From: Variovorax sp. PMC12
Lineage (GTDB): Bacteria; Pseudomonadota; Gammaproteobacteria; Burkholderiales; Burkholderiaceae_C
Direction: 5' to 3'
NCBI RefSeq assembly: GCF_003019815.1
Contig: NZ_CP027774.1
Coordinates: forward strand, 930,001-994,000
DNA: 64,000 nucleotides
The notes under the pieces were generated by a model that had not been told where the DNA came from, made no database searches, and was given only the letters and a program-made list of their open reading frames with translations. The translations under genes and the position numbers were made by a program. This document shows positions 43,042-54,186 of this stretch, in pieces. The first letter of the stretch is position 1; each line of letters opens with the position of its first letter.

Positions 43042-46000
43042 ATATCTCGTCCTGGTCCATCCGCAATCCGGTCCCCGCGATCCTGACCTTCATCCTGCTC
43101 ACGGTGCTGGGGCTGATCGGCTTCAGGACGCTGCAGATCCAGGATTTTCCCGACACCGACCTGCCGACCATCCAGGTCTCCGCTTCGCTCGAAGGCGCCG
43201 CGCCGGCACAGCTCGAGACGGAGGTTGCGCGCAAGATCGAGGACAAGCTCGCGTCGCTGAGCCGGCTTGACCACATCACCACGACCATCACCGACGGCCT
43301 GGTGAGCATCAGCGTCAGCTTCGAGATCGACAAGAACTCGGAGGAAGCGCTCAATGAAGTCCGCAACGCGGTCGACAGCGCCAAGGCCGACCTTCCGGCC
43401 AGCATGGCGTCGCCGACGGTCTCCAAGCTGACCACGGCCAGCAGCGCGCTGCTCACCTACACCATCGAATCGAAGACGATGGATGAGAAAGACCTGTCCT
43501 GGTTCGTCGACAACCAGGTCACCAAGAGCCTGCTGGCCGTCAAGGGCGTCGGTTCCGTGTCGCGAGTGGGGGGCGTCAGCCGCGAAGTCCACGTCGATCT
43601 CGATGCGCGGTTGATGGCGGGCATGGGCGTCACGCCTTCCGATGTGTCCACGAGACTCAAGGCGACGCAGAAGGAAGCCTCGGGCGGGGAAACCTTCGTG
43701 GGCGGCCAGAAGCAGTCGAGCCGCACCCTTGCCACGGTGGGGTCGGCCGCCGAAGTCGCGGCCATCACGCTGTCGCTGGGCGACGGCCGCTATGTGCGGC
43801 TCGACCAGATTGCGCGCATCAGCGATGCGAATGCCGAGCGCACGACCATGGCGTTTCGCGACGGCAAGAAGGTGATCGGGTTCCAGGTCACGCGTTCCCG
43901 GGGATTCTCGGACGTCGGCGTCGCCAACGATATCCGCGAGGCGCTGAAGAAGTTTTCCGCCGCGCATCCCGAGGCAAGGGTCGTCGAGGCCAGCAATACC
44001 GTCACGCCGATCCAGGAGAACTACCAGGGCTCCATGGAGCTGCTGCTCGAAGGCGCCGTGCTCGCGGTTCTGGTGGTGGGATGGTTCCTGCGCGACATGC
44101 GCGCGACCTGGATCGCGGCGGCCGCGCTTCCGTTGTCCATCGCACCGGCCTTCGCTTTCATGGCGCTGGCGGGATATTCGCTGAACACGGTCACCCTTCT
44201 CTCGCTTTCCCTGGTCATCGGCGTGCTGGTGGACGATGCGATCGTGGAAATCGAGAACATCGAGCGGCATCTGCTGATGGGCAAGACGCCCTACCAGGCG
44301 GCGATGGAGGCCGCGGACGAGATCGGCCTGGCCGTGATCGCCACGACGTTCACGCTGGTGGCGGTGTTCCTGCCGACGGCCTTCATGGGCGGCATTCCGG
44401 GCAAGTTCTTCCGGCAGTTCGGCGTGACCGCCTCGGTCGCGGTGCTCGCATCGCTGCTGGTGGCGCGCCTGCTCACGCCGATGATGGCCGCCTACCTGCT
44501 CAAGCCCAAGGCCGCCCATCTGCACAACGCATCGGCGGACGGCCCCACGATGACGCGCTACCTGGCGTGGGTGCGCGGCGTGCTCCGGCATCGCAAGTCC
44601 ACCGCCGCGGCCGCGCTGCTCTTCCTGGTGCTTTCGATCGGGCTGGCGCTGTCGATCCCGACCGCCTTCATGCCCGCGCAAGACAAGGCGCAGAGCACGG
44701 TGACACTCAAGCTCGGCCCCGACGCCACGCTGGAGCAGACCGTCGCCGTCAGCCGGCAGGCGCAGCAGATGCTCGGCGAGATACCCGAGGTGCGCTCCGT
44801 CTTCGTCGCCGCCGGCACGGCCAGCACCGGAAGCGGCATGGGCGCGACGGCCACGACCGACGTCACCAGTTCCACGCTCACGGTGGACCTGGTGGACCGC
44901 GGGGACCGCACGCTCAAGCAGTCCCAGGTCGAGTCGAAGATCCGCGACCGGTTGAAGACCATTCCCGGCGTGCGTGTGACCGTCAGCGGCAGCAGCAACG
45001 GATCGACGCTGGAGATCACGCTCGCTGGCGACGATGCCGACACGCTCGACAAGGCCGCCAAGCAGGCGGAGCAGCAGCTCCGTACCCTGAGGAATGTCGG
45101 CAACGTGACGTCGAGCGCGGCGTTGCAGCGCCCGGAGGTTCAGGTGCGCCCGGACTACGCGCGCGCCGCCGCCCTGGGCGTCACATCCGAGGCGCTCGCG
45201 GACGCCGTGCGGCTGGCGACCTACGGCGACTACTCGACGGCGCTGCCCAAGCTGAATCTGCCCGAGCGCCAGATCGCGATTCGCGTGCGCATGGATGCCT
45301 CGGTGCGCGCCGACATGGATGCGATCGCCCAGCTGCGCGTCAAGGGAGATGACGGCGCGGTCAGCCTCGGCTCGGTGGCGGACGTGTCCATGGGCAGCGG
45401 CCCTTCGCAGATCGACCGCCTGGACCGTTCCCGCAACGTGACCCTGAGCGTGGAGCTCAACGGGCGTGCGCTCGGCGAAGTGCAGCAAGAGGCCATGGCC
45501 CTGCCGGCCTTCAAGTCGCTGCCCGCGGGCGTGCGCGTCGTGGAGCAAGGCGAGTTGCAGCGCATGGCCGAGCTGTTCACGAGCTTCGGCACGGCGATGG
45601 CGATCGGGGTCTTCTGCATCTATGCGGTGCTCGTGCTGCTGTTTCACGACTTCATGCAACCCGCCACCATTCTTTGCGCGCTGCCGCTCGCCCTGGGCGG
45701 CGCGTTCGGCGCGCTGTGGCTCACGAACCAGTCGTTCTCGATGCCGGTGGTCATCGGCGTGCTGATGCTCATGGGCATCGTGACCAAGAACTCGATCCTG
45801 CTGGTCGAGTACGCGATCCTCGCGAGGCGGCAACGCGGAATGACACGGCTGGAGGCGGTGATCGACGCTTGCCACAAGCGGGCGCGTCCGATCGTCATGA
45901 CGACCATCGCCATGGGCGCCGGCATGCTGCCCAACGCCCTCGGCCTCGGCGCGGAGCCCAGCTTCCGGCAGCCGATGGCGATCGTGGTCATCGGCGGGCT

Positions 46001-46112
46001 GATCACCTCGACCGTGCTGAGCCTTCTGGTGGTCCCCGTGGTGTTCACCTATGTGGACGACCTGCTGCAGTCGCTGCGCCGTTGGCTGCCGCAAAGGCAA
46101 TCGGCCGCGTAG
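43038..46112 (+). CDS. RND efflux permease, second system
   Basis: A 1024-residue inner-membrane RND transporter. It begins MNISSWSIRNPVPAILTFIL. TM4 carries LVIGVLVDDAIVEIENIERH and TM10 carries MGIVTKNSILLVEYAILARR, so the Asp-Asp-Lys proton relay is intact. The periplasmic start LEGAAPAQLETEVARKIEDK and the overall size are those of HAE1-like pumps of the MdtB/MdtC/OqxB side, not of metal exporters, but the sub-family is uncertain. It is the last gene of the channel-adaptor-permease operon, and the divergent two-component genes are its likely controller. Confidence 0.93.
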   Translation: MNISSWSIRNPVPAILTFILLTVLGLIGFRTLQIQDFPDTDLPTIQVSASLEGAAPAQLETEVARKIEDKLASLSRLDHITTTITDGLVSISVSFEIDKNSEEALNEVRNAVDSAKADLPASMASPTVSKLTTASSALLTYTIESKTMDEKDLSWFVDNQVTKSLLAVKGVGSVSRVGGVSREVHVDLDARLMAGMGVTPSDVSTRLKATQKEASGGETFVGGQKQSSRTLATVGSAAEVAAITLSLGDGRYVRLDQIARISDANAERTTMAFRDGKKVIGFQVTRSRGFSDVGVANDIREALKKFSAAHPEARVVEASNTVTPIQENYQGSMELLLEGAVLAVLVVGWFLRDMRATWIAAAALPLSIAPAFAFMALAGYSLNTVTLLSLSLVIGVLVDDAIVEIENIERHLLMGKTPYQAAMEAADEIGLAVIATTFTLVAVFLPTAFMGGIPGKFFRQFGVTASVAVLASLLVARLLTPMMAAYLLKPKAAHLHNASADGPTMTRYLAWVRGVLRHRKSTAAAALLFLVLSIGLALSIPTAFMPAQDKAQSTVTLKLGPDATLEQTVAVSRQAQQMLGEIPEVRSVFVAAGTASTGSGMGATATTDVTSSTLTVDLVDRGDRTLKQSQVESKIRDRLKTIPGVRVTVSGSSNGSTLEITLAGDDADTLDKAAKQAEQQLRTLRNVGNVTSSAALQRPEVQVRPDYARAAALGVTSEALADAVRLATYGDYSTALPKLNLPERQIAIRVRMDASVRADMDAIAQLRVKGDDGAVSLGSVADVSMGSGPSQIDRLDRSRNVTLSVELNGRALGEVQQEAMALPAFKSLPAGVRVVEQGELQRMAELFTSFGTAMAIGVFCIYAVLVLLFHDFMQPATILCALPLALGGAFGALWLTNQSFSMPVVIGVLMLMGIVTKNSILLVEYAILARRQRGMTRLEAVIDACHKRARPIVMTTIAMGAGMLPNALGLGAEPSFRQPMAIVVIGGLITSTVLSLLVVPVVFTYVDDLLQSLRRWLPQRQSAA

Positions 46113-46148
46113 ACCACCGATGAGCGATGCGCCCTGGCCGCGCGCGTG

Positions 46149-47321
46149 TCAGTCGCGCGGTGGAAACACCGGCTCGCCGAGGTTGAGCATCAGCCGGTTG
46201 GCCCACGCGAAGATCGCCACCGCGTGGATGGTGTCCAGGATCTCGAGATCGGTGAGGCCGGCGGCGCGCACGGCGCGCAGTTGCTGCGCACCGAAGCCGG
46301 CCGGGCTGCGCGTGAGCTCGATCGACAGGTTCACGATGGCGCGCTCGCGCGGCGTGGTGCCCGCGCCTTGCGGGTCGGTGAAGACCTGTGCGATCACGTC
46401 GTTGCGCTTGGCCAGCTGCTCGAAGCGCTGCGCGTGCACCGAGGCGCAGTACACGCAGCCGTTGATGCGCGACACCACCGCGCTCGCCAGTTCGCGCTCC
46501 GCGCGCGACAGGCCGCCGGGCGCGTACATGATGGCGTTGAACACCGTGGCGCGCTCCTGCAGGATGCGCGGCTGGTGCACCAGCAGCAGGTAGTAGTCGG
46601 AGCTGCGCGCCTTCGGGTGGCTGGCGTCCAGCACCTGCACCTGTTCGGCGGAGGCCTGGGTCAGGTCGATCACCGGCAGCCAGGCCTTCCAGCCCAGTGT
46701 CTCGCTGGTGTAGCCGTTGATGCGCAGCGGCTCGCCCGGCGGCGGCAGGTTGGCCGGGTGGACGAAGGGGGCCGTGTTCTCTTCCACGGCCGCTGCGGCG
46801 CTGTCGCCGCCGAGCGCGGCCAGCGCCTGCAGGCCGGCGACCACGCGCACCTGGTAGGCGACGAAGGCGATCAGCTGCGCCAGCGCCACGACCTCGGGCG
46901 TCGCCAAGCCGGCGGCCGGCAGCTTGAGCAGGGCCTCGCGATCGCCCTCGACCGGACGATCGGTCAGCGTGCGCGTGAACGCGAGCACGGCCTGCAGCCG
47001 CGCATCCGCGCCGAGCGATTCGACCGGGGCGCCGTCGGCGGCTGCCTGCTGCGTCGCGCTCAGCGGCGCCAGCGCATCGAGCCGCGCGCGGTAGTGCGCC
47101 TGCAGCGCGACGCTGCCCGCGCTGCGCGCGATGGCATGGGCCGCAAGCAGCCGCTCGACCAGCGGCGGGCCCGACAGTGCCGGATCGAACAGGGCCTCAT
47201 AGCTTCCCTGCGTGGCGGCGGCCACCTTGTCGCGCTGGTGGCGCACCGCATGCACGGCGCTGCCCTCGGCGAGCGGCACGCAAGCGTCGACGAGGTCGGG
47301 GGAAATCTGTGAATCAGTCAT
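46149..47321 (-). CDS. Fused CMD/AhpD-like alkylhydroperoxidase protein
   Basis: A 390-residue protein with two carboxymuconolactone decarboxylase/AhpD-like halves. The C-terminal half holds the redox motif NGCVYCASVHAQRF (Cys289, Cys292, His296), the active site of AhpD-type peroxidases. The N-terminal half (about 1-170) is a related helical domain without the cysteines. From memory, the two halves correspond to the Avi_7170 and Avi_7169 families, which often occur as neighbours or fusions beside peptide-type ABC transporters, as here. The start at 47321 overlaps the stop of the upstream thioesterase gene by 8 nt. It may protect against peroxides formed by a flavin enzyme in the cluster. Confidence 0.82.
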   Translation of the reverse strand: MTDSQISPDLVDACVPLAEGSAVHAVRHQRDKVAAATQGSYEALFDPALSGPPLVERLLAAHAIARSAGSVALQAHYRARLDALAPLSATQQAAADGAPVESLGADARLQAVLAFTRTLTDRPVEGDREALLKLPAAGLATPEVVALAQLIAFVAYQVRVVAGLQALAALGGDSAAAAVEENTAPFVHPANLPPPGEPLRINGYTSETLGWKAWLPVIDLTQASAEQVQVLDASHPKARSSDYYLLLVHQPRILQERATVFNAIMYAPGGLSRAERELASAVVSRINGCVYCASVHAQRFEQLAKRNDVIAQVFTDPQGAGTTPRERAIVNLSIELTRSPAGFGAQQLRAVRAAGLTDLEILDTIHAVAIFAWANRLMLNLGEPVFPPRD

Positions 47322-48633
47322 GGGTGGTGTCTCCGGAAGATGTGGTGTGCGCGGCCACGGCCTGCTGCAGGAAGCGCAGCACGCCCTGCCAGGAAGCCTC
47401 GTCCGCATGCGCGTTGTTCGCAGGCGTGCCGCCCGAGGTGCTGCGCCGGCCCGACACCGGATGCGCATAGCCGAGCTGCGTGGTCGGCACATAGGGGAAC
47501 AGGATCGAATGGCCCGCGCCTTCGAAATCGAGATGAGCCACCGCGTGCGGATGCCCGAACTGCGCGAGGCGCTCGGTCACCATGCGGCTGTAGAGGCTGG
47601 ACGGCCAGGAGCCGTCGTCCGTCGCGGACAGCAGCATCACCGGGCCGCGGATGCGCTCGACCCGGATGCGCGCGCGCTCGACCGCCTCGGGGTCTTGCAG
47701 CGCGGTCAGCAGCGCGTCGGCATGGCGGCGCGGCTCGGGGCCTTCGTCCCAGGGCGCCCAGGTCGCGGTGCGGTTGTTTTCCCACACATGCGGCAGCGGC
47801 TGCCCGCGCAGGAGCCATGCGGGCCCTTCGCGTCCGAGCGAGGGATCGCAAGCGTTCTGCGCGCAGTGCACCACGGCGCCGGGCACATAGCCGATCACCG
47901 CCGAGACCGATTCGGGAAACAGCGTGCCCAGCAGCAGCACCAGTTCTCCGCCGCGCGACTGGCCGCTGAGCGCGACGAAGCCGTGCGCCGGGCGCACCGT
48001 GCGGTGCAGCCAGGCCAGCGCTTGCTCGAAGTATTCGAGCCGGGTGTTCGAGATGTAGTCCGAGAGGCCCGGCGCCTTGAAGTAGGCGAGCGCGAAGGCC
48101 GCGTAGCCGTGCGATGCGTACAGCGCTGCGCGCGGCTCGTTGATGCCGCCGCCGGAGCCGTTGAGGATCATCACGGCCGGATGCGGACCCGGACCGGCGG
48201 GCATGTAGAGTGTGCCGACCAGGCCCTCTTCGCGCACATCGCGGCGCGTCACGCCCTCGCCGGCCAGGCGCTGCACGAAGCTGCCATGCAGCTCGGCCGC
48301 ATCGCCGCCCCGGCGCACGCCGATGTCGGCGCGCAGCGCCGCGCCCGGCACGGCGCCGAACTGCTCGCGCGCACCTGGCGTGTCCGGCACCTGGGACCAG
48401 ACCAGGCCCATCGCCGACACGCCTTCGTAGCTGCTGCCGGCGATCGGCGCGTCGCGCTGCAGGTCGACCGTGCCCGCGGCGTCGGCCACGAAGCGCGCCG
48501 ACGCGCGCCACGGCACGCCGGCCCCGCGCTGCGTGCAGCTGGCGATCTCGATCTGCTCGCCCGGCGCCAGGCCATCGACCGCGATGCGCCGGGACACGTC
48601 GATGAGCGCGTCCTCGGGCGTGATGCTCAACAT
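47314..48633 (-). CDS. BAAT/acyl-CoA thioesterase-family alpha/beta hydrolase
   Basis: A 439-residue protein with the layout of bile acid-CoA:amino acid N-acyltransferases and long acyl-CoA thioesterases. An N-terminal beta-sandwich (about residues 1-130) is followed by an alpha/beta hydrolase (about 140-420). The nucleophile is Ser in ALSGQSRGGEL, not the Cys of true acyltransferases, favouring a thioesterase. The acid is probably in LLSATDDGSWP, and the His is in GAGHSILFP. It is coupled to the CMD gene by an 8-nt overlap and follows the binding-protein gene of the ABC system by 10 nt. It may cleave a CoA or other acyl ester of the imported compound. Confidence 0.82.
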   Translation of the reverse strand: MLSITPEDALIDVSRRIAVDGLAPGEQIEIASCTQRGAGVPWRASARFVADAAGTVDLQRDAPIAGSSYEGVSAMGLVWSQVPDTPGAREQFGAVPGAALRADIGVRRGGDAAELHGSFVQRLAGEGVTRRDVREEGLVGTLYMPAGPGPHPAVMILNGSGGGINEPRAALYASHGYAAFALAYFKAPGLSDYISNTRLEYFEQALAWLHRTVRPAHGFVALSGQSRGGELVLLLGTLFPESVSAVIGYVPGAVVHCAQNACDPSLGREGPAWLLRGQPLPHVWENNRTATWAPWDEGPEPRRHADALLTALQDPEAVERARIRVERIRGPVMLLSATDDGSWPSSLYSRMVTERLAQFGHPHAVAHLDFEGAGHSILFPYVPTTQLGYAHPVSGRRSTSGGTPANNAHADEASWQGVLRFLQQAVAAHTTSSGDTTHD

Positions 48634-48643
48634 GCGCGCGCCC

Positions 48644-50221
48644 TCACTTGACCGGCGTGACCTGCATCGCCGTCGTGCGGTCGCTCAGCAGCGGCACCAC
48701 CTTCAGGCCCTTCTTCGCGGCCCAGATGTTCTGGTAGTGGTAGAGCGGGATCTGGCCCACGTCGTCGGTCACCAGCTTGGCGGCGTGGCGGAAGATGGCT
48801 TCGCGGCGCTTGGCATCGAACTCGACGGTGGCGGCGTCCAGCGCCTTGTCGACCGACTCGTTGCTGTAGCGGCCCCAGTTGTTGGAGCCGCGTCCGCGCT
48901 TGGCGTCGGGCGTGGTCAGCGTCTGCAGCAGGCCGTAGCCGGCTTCGCCCGTGCCGTTGCCCCAGGCGATCACGCTGACCGCATATTCGTTCTTGTTGGC
49001 GCGGCTCGAGTACACGGCCCACGGCACCACCTCGACCTTGGTCTTCACGCCGATGCGGCTCCAGAACTGCGCCACGGCCTGCACCGTCTCGGGCGCCTGC
49101 GGGTAGCGGTCGCCGGGCACGTGGATCGCGATCTGGAAGCCCTGCGGGAAGCCGGCCTCGGCCAGCAGCTTCTTCGCCTGCTCGGGGTTGTAGGCGATGT
49201 CCCTGACTTCGGGGTTGTAGCCGAAGCTGCCCTTGGGCATCCACTGGTTGGCCTCGGTCACGGTGCCCTGCAGCACGCGGTCGACGATGGCCTTGCGGTT
49301 GATCGAGAGCGACAGCGCCTGGCGCACCTTCACGTCGAGCAGCGGGTTCTTCTCGAGCGGCTTGCCCGCGTTGTCGGTGATGAACTCGTTCGGGCCGGCC
49401 TTGAAGGTCGGCTGCAGCAGTAGCACGCGCAGGCCCGGGTAGGTGTACACGCTGACCTTCGGGTCCTTGCGCAGCTTTTCCACGTCGGTCACGGCGACCT
49501 TGTCGATCACGTCCACGTCGCCGGCCAGCAGCGCGGCCGTGCGCGCCGCGCCGTTGTTGATGAAGCGGTAGTTGACCTTCTCCCACAGCGGCTTCGGACC
49601 GTAGTAGCCGGGGTTGCGCTCGAACACCGTGCGGTCTCCCGGCACGTAGGAGATGAACTTGTAGGGACCGGTGCCGACCACGGCGCGGCCCGCGTTGTAG
49701 TCCTCGGTCTTCGACTTCTCGCCGACGTGCTTGCTCACGATGTAGATCGATGCGATCTCCAGCGGCAGCATCGGGTTGGGCGTGGTGGTCTTGACGATCA
49801 GCGTGGCCGGGTCCTTGGCGGTGGCGGACTCCACCGAGCGCAGCGCGCCCGAATACGAGGCCACGCTGCCCGGCACGTTGCGCGCGCGCTGGAAGGAGAA
49901 CACGATGTCGTCGGCCGTGAAGGGCGTGCCGTCCTGCCACTTGATGTCGGTGCGCAGCTTGAATTCCCAGGTCTTGTCATCCAGCGTCTTCCAGCTCGAC
50001 GCGAGCGCGGGCTCCAGCTTGCCGCCGTCGCGCGAATTGATGATCGAGTCCCAGAAATGCAGCGCCAGCGATCGGTCGCCCGCATGGTTGTTGAGCTCGG
50101 GGTCGACCGAGGAGATCGGGTCGGCGAAGCCGATGGAAAGCGACTGGGCGGCTGCCGATACGGACGCAAGCGCGCCGGCGGCGAGCAGTGCGGCGGCGGC
50201 GATGGGGAGCAGGCGGTTCAT
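48644..50221 (-). CDS. Peptide/opine-type ABC transporter substrate-binding protein
   Basis: A 525-residue class C (SBP_bac_5) periplasmic binding protein. The signal peptide MNRLLPIAAAALLAAGALAS leads to a cleavage near SAAAQS. The family pattern DPISSVDPELNNHAGDRSLA, EFKLRTDIKWQDGTPFTADD and AVVGTGPYKFISYVPGDRTV is clear. The start at 50221 fits the signal peptide. It is the receptor for the fused ATPase and two permeases encoded upstream. From memory, it resembles the KPN_01854 family, whose clusters also encode the CMD/AhpD proteins. The ligand is unknown and may not be a peptide. Confidence 0.9.
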   Translation of the reverse strand: MNRLLPIAAAALLAAGALASVSAAAQSLSIGFADPISSVDPELNNHAGDRSLALHFWDSIINSRDGGKLEPALASSWKTLDDKTWEFKLRTDIKWQDGTPFTADDIVFSFQRARNVPGSVASYSGALRSVESATAKDPATLIVKTTTPNPMLPLEIASIYIVSKHVGEKSKTEDYNAGRAVVGTGPYKFISYVPGDRTVFERNPGYYGPKPLWEKVNYRFINNGAARTAALLAGDVDVIDKVAVTDVEKLRKDPKVSVYTYPGLRVLLLQPTFKAGPNEFITDNAGKPLEKNPLLDVKVRQALSLSINRKAIVDRVLQGTVTEANQWMPKGSFGYNPEVRDIAYNPEQAKKLLAEAGFPQGFQIAIHVPGDRYPQAPETVQAVAQFWSRIGVKTKVEVVPWAVYSSRANKNEYAVSVIAWGNGTGEAGYGLLQTLTTPDAKRGRGSNNWGRYSNESVDKALDAATVEFDAKRREAIFRHAAKLVTDDVGQIPLYHYQNIWAAKKGLKVVPLLSDRTTAMQVTPVK

Positions 50222-50255
50222 GAAGATCCTTTGGCGAAGACAGTGAATCGGGAGG

Positions 50256-52315
<2,060 letters not shown>

Positions 52316-52319
<4 letters not shown>

Positions 52320-53215
52320 TTCTGCAGCCTCGGGTTGAGCACGTCGCGCAGCTGGTCACCGACTAGGTTGATCGCGACGATGGCGGCCAGCAAGGCGACG
52401 CCGGGGAAGAAGCTGATCCAGTATTCGTTGGACAGCAGGTATTGGTAGCCGTTGGAGATCAGCAGCCCCAGCGACGGCTCGGTGATCGGCACGCCCAGCC
52501 CCAGGAAGGACAGCGTGGCCTCCAGCGTGATGGCACGCGCGATCTGCAGCGCGCCGATGACCAGCAGCGGCGGCAGGCAGTTCGGCAGGATGTGGCCGGT
52601 GACGATGCGCCAGCGCGGAATGCCCTGCCCCTGCGCCGCGTCCACGTACTCGCGCCGCGCCTCGACCAGCGCCTGGCCGCGGGCGGTGCGCGCGTAGTAG
52701 GCCCACTCCAGCAGCACCAGCGTGAGCATCACGTTGCCCACGCCCTTGCCGACGTAGGCCAGGATCATCAGCGCCATCAGGATGGTCGGGAAGGACAGCA
52801 GCAGGTCGACCAGCCGCATCAGCAGCGCGTCGACCTTGCCGCCGGCATAGGCGGCAATGAGGCCGACCAGCGTGCCGACCACCGCGGCGATCAGCGCCGA
52901 GCCCACGCCCACCGTCAGGCTGATGCGCAGCCCGTAGACGATGGCCGAGTACAGGTCGCGGCCCTGTCCGTCGGTGCCGAGCCAGTAGGTGTAGCCGCCT
53001 TCGCTGCTGTGCGAGCCCGGCGGCAGGCGCGCGTCGAGCACGTCGAGCTGCAGCAGGTCGTAGGGGTTCTGCGGCGTGATCCACGGCGCGAGCAGCGCGG
53101 CCAGCACCACGATGCCCAGCACCACCAGCCCGCCGACGGCGATGCGCGAATGCAGGAAGTCGGCGGTCACGCGCCACCAGATGGAGCGCTCGTCGTAGCT
53201 TTTCACTGCGCTCAT
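52316..53215 (-). CDS. Peptide-type ABC transporter permease (DppC-like)
   Basis: A 299-residue inner-membrane permease. HSRIAVGGLVVLGIVVLAAL is the first helix and is followed by LGTDGQGRDLYSAIVYGLRI, a DppC hallmark. The cytoplasmic coupling loop lies in EYVDAAQGQGIPRWRIVTGH (the EAA motif). LEATLSFLGLGVPITEPSLG is another signature. The start at 53215 overlaps the stop of the DppB-like gene by 4 nt, and the end overlaps the ATPase start by 4 nt, so all are made from one message. Open frame further upstream is an artefact of the high GC content. Confidence 0.93.
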
Positions 53216-54186
53216 TTCGCGCCTTCCAGCCGCACGCGCGGGTCGAGGAGTTTGTAGAGCAGGTCGACGATGAGGTTCAGCGTCACGAAGATCACGACCA
53301 CCACCATCAGGTAGGCCACCACCACCGGCCGGTCGAGCGAGTTGATGCTGTCGAGGATCAGCTTGCCGGCGCCCGGCCAGGCGAAGATGCTCTCGGTGAC
53401 CACCGCATAGGCGATGGTCGCGCCCAGTTCCAGCCCGAGCACCGTGACCAGCGGGATCATGGTGTTGCGCATCACATGCATCAGCACCACGCGCGTGGGC
53501 GTGAGGCCCTTGGCGCGCGCGAACTTCACGTAGTCCTGCGGCAGCACCTCGCGCACGCCGGCGCGCGTGAGCCGCAGCACCAGCGAGATCTTGAACAGCG
53601 CCAGGTTGAAGGCCGGCAGCAGCAGGTGCTGCCAGCCGTCGAGCGTGAGCCAGGACCATTGCACGCCGAACAGCTCGCGCGTGGCGCCGCGTCCGCTCGC
53701 GGGCAGCCAGCCGAGCTGCACGCTGAACACCATGATCAGCATCAGCGCGACCCAGAAGGCCGGCAGCGAGAAGCCGACGATGCTGGTGGCCATCAGCGTG
53801 CGCGACACCGGATGCTCGGGCTTCATGCCCGCGAACAGCCCCAGCGGCACGCCCACCACGATGGCCATGAGCAGCGCGGCGAAGGCCAGCTCCATGGTGG
53901 CCGGCAGGCGCTGCAGGATCAGGCGAACGGCGTCTTCCTGGTAGACGAAGCTGCGCCCCAGGCTGCCGTGCAGCGCGCCGTCGACGAAGGCCAGGTACTG
54001 GCGCCACAGCGGCTGGTCGAGCCCGAGCCGCGCGATGGCGGCCAGGCGCTCCTGCTGGTTCATGTCCTCGCCGATGAGGATGTCGATCGGGTTGCCGATG
54101 GCATGCAGGCCGATGAAGACGATCACCGTCATCGCCACCACGACGCCCAGCGCCTGCAGTACGCGGCGCAGGAGCCAGCCAGTCAT
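53212..54186 (-). CDS. Peptide-type ABC transporter permease (DppB-like)
   Basis: A 324-residue inner-membrane permease that pairs with the DppC-like subunit. MTGWLLRRVLQALGVVVAMT is the typical N-terminus. LGLDQPLWRQYLAFVDGALH and GSLGRSFVYQEDAVRLILQR follow. The coupling motif is in DYVKFARAKGLTPTRVVLMH. AWPGAGKLILDSINSLDRPV marks the last part. The ATG at 54186 overlaps the flavoprotein stop by 4 nt. Open frame extends far upstream through the flavoprotein and is not real coding sequence. Confidence 0.93.
   Translation of the reverse strand: MTGWLLRRVLQALGVVVAMTVIVFIGLHAIGNPIDILIGEDMNQQERLAAIARLGLDQPLWRQYLAFVDGALHGSLGRSFVYQEDAVRLILQRLPATMELAFAALLMAIVVGVPLGLFAGMKPEHPVSRTLMATSIVGFSLPAFWVALMLIMVFSVQLGWLPASGRGATRELFGVQWSWLTLDGWQHLLLPAFNLALFKISLVLRLTRAGVREVLPQDYVKFARAKGLTPTRVVLMHVMRNTMIPLVTVLGLELGATIAYAVVTESIFAWPGAGKLILDSINSLDRPVVVAYLMVVVVIFVTLNLIVDLLYKLLDPRVRLEGAK

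Noticed and set aside
42861..46100. Antisense open frame of 1079 codons across the second RND permease
   Set aside because: Mirror frame of a clear pump gene with low-complexity composition and no motif.
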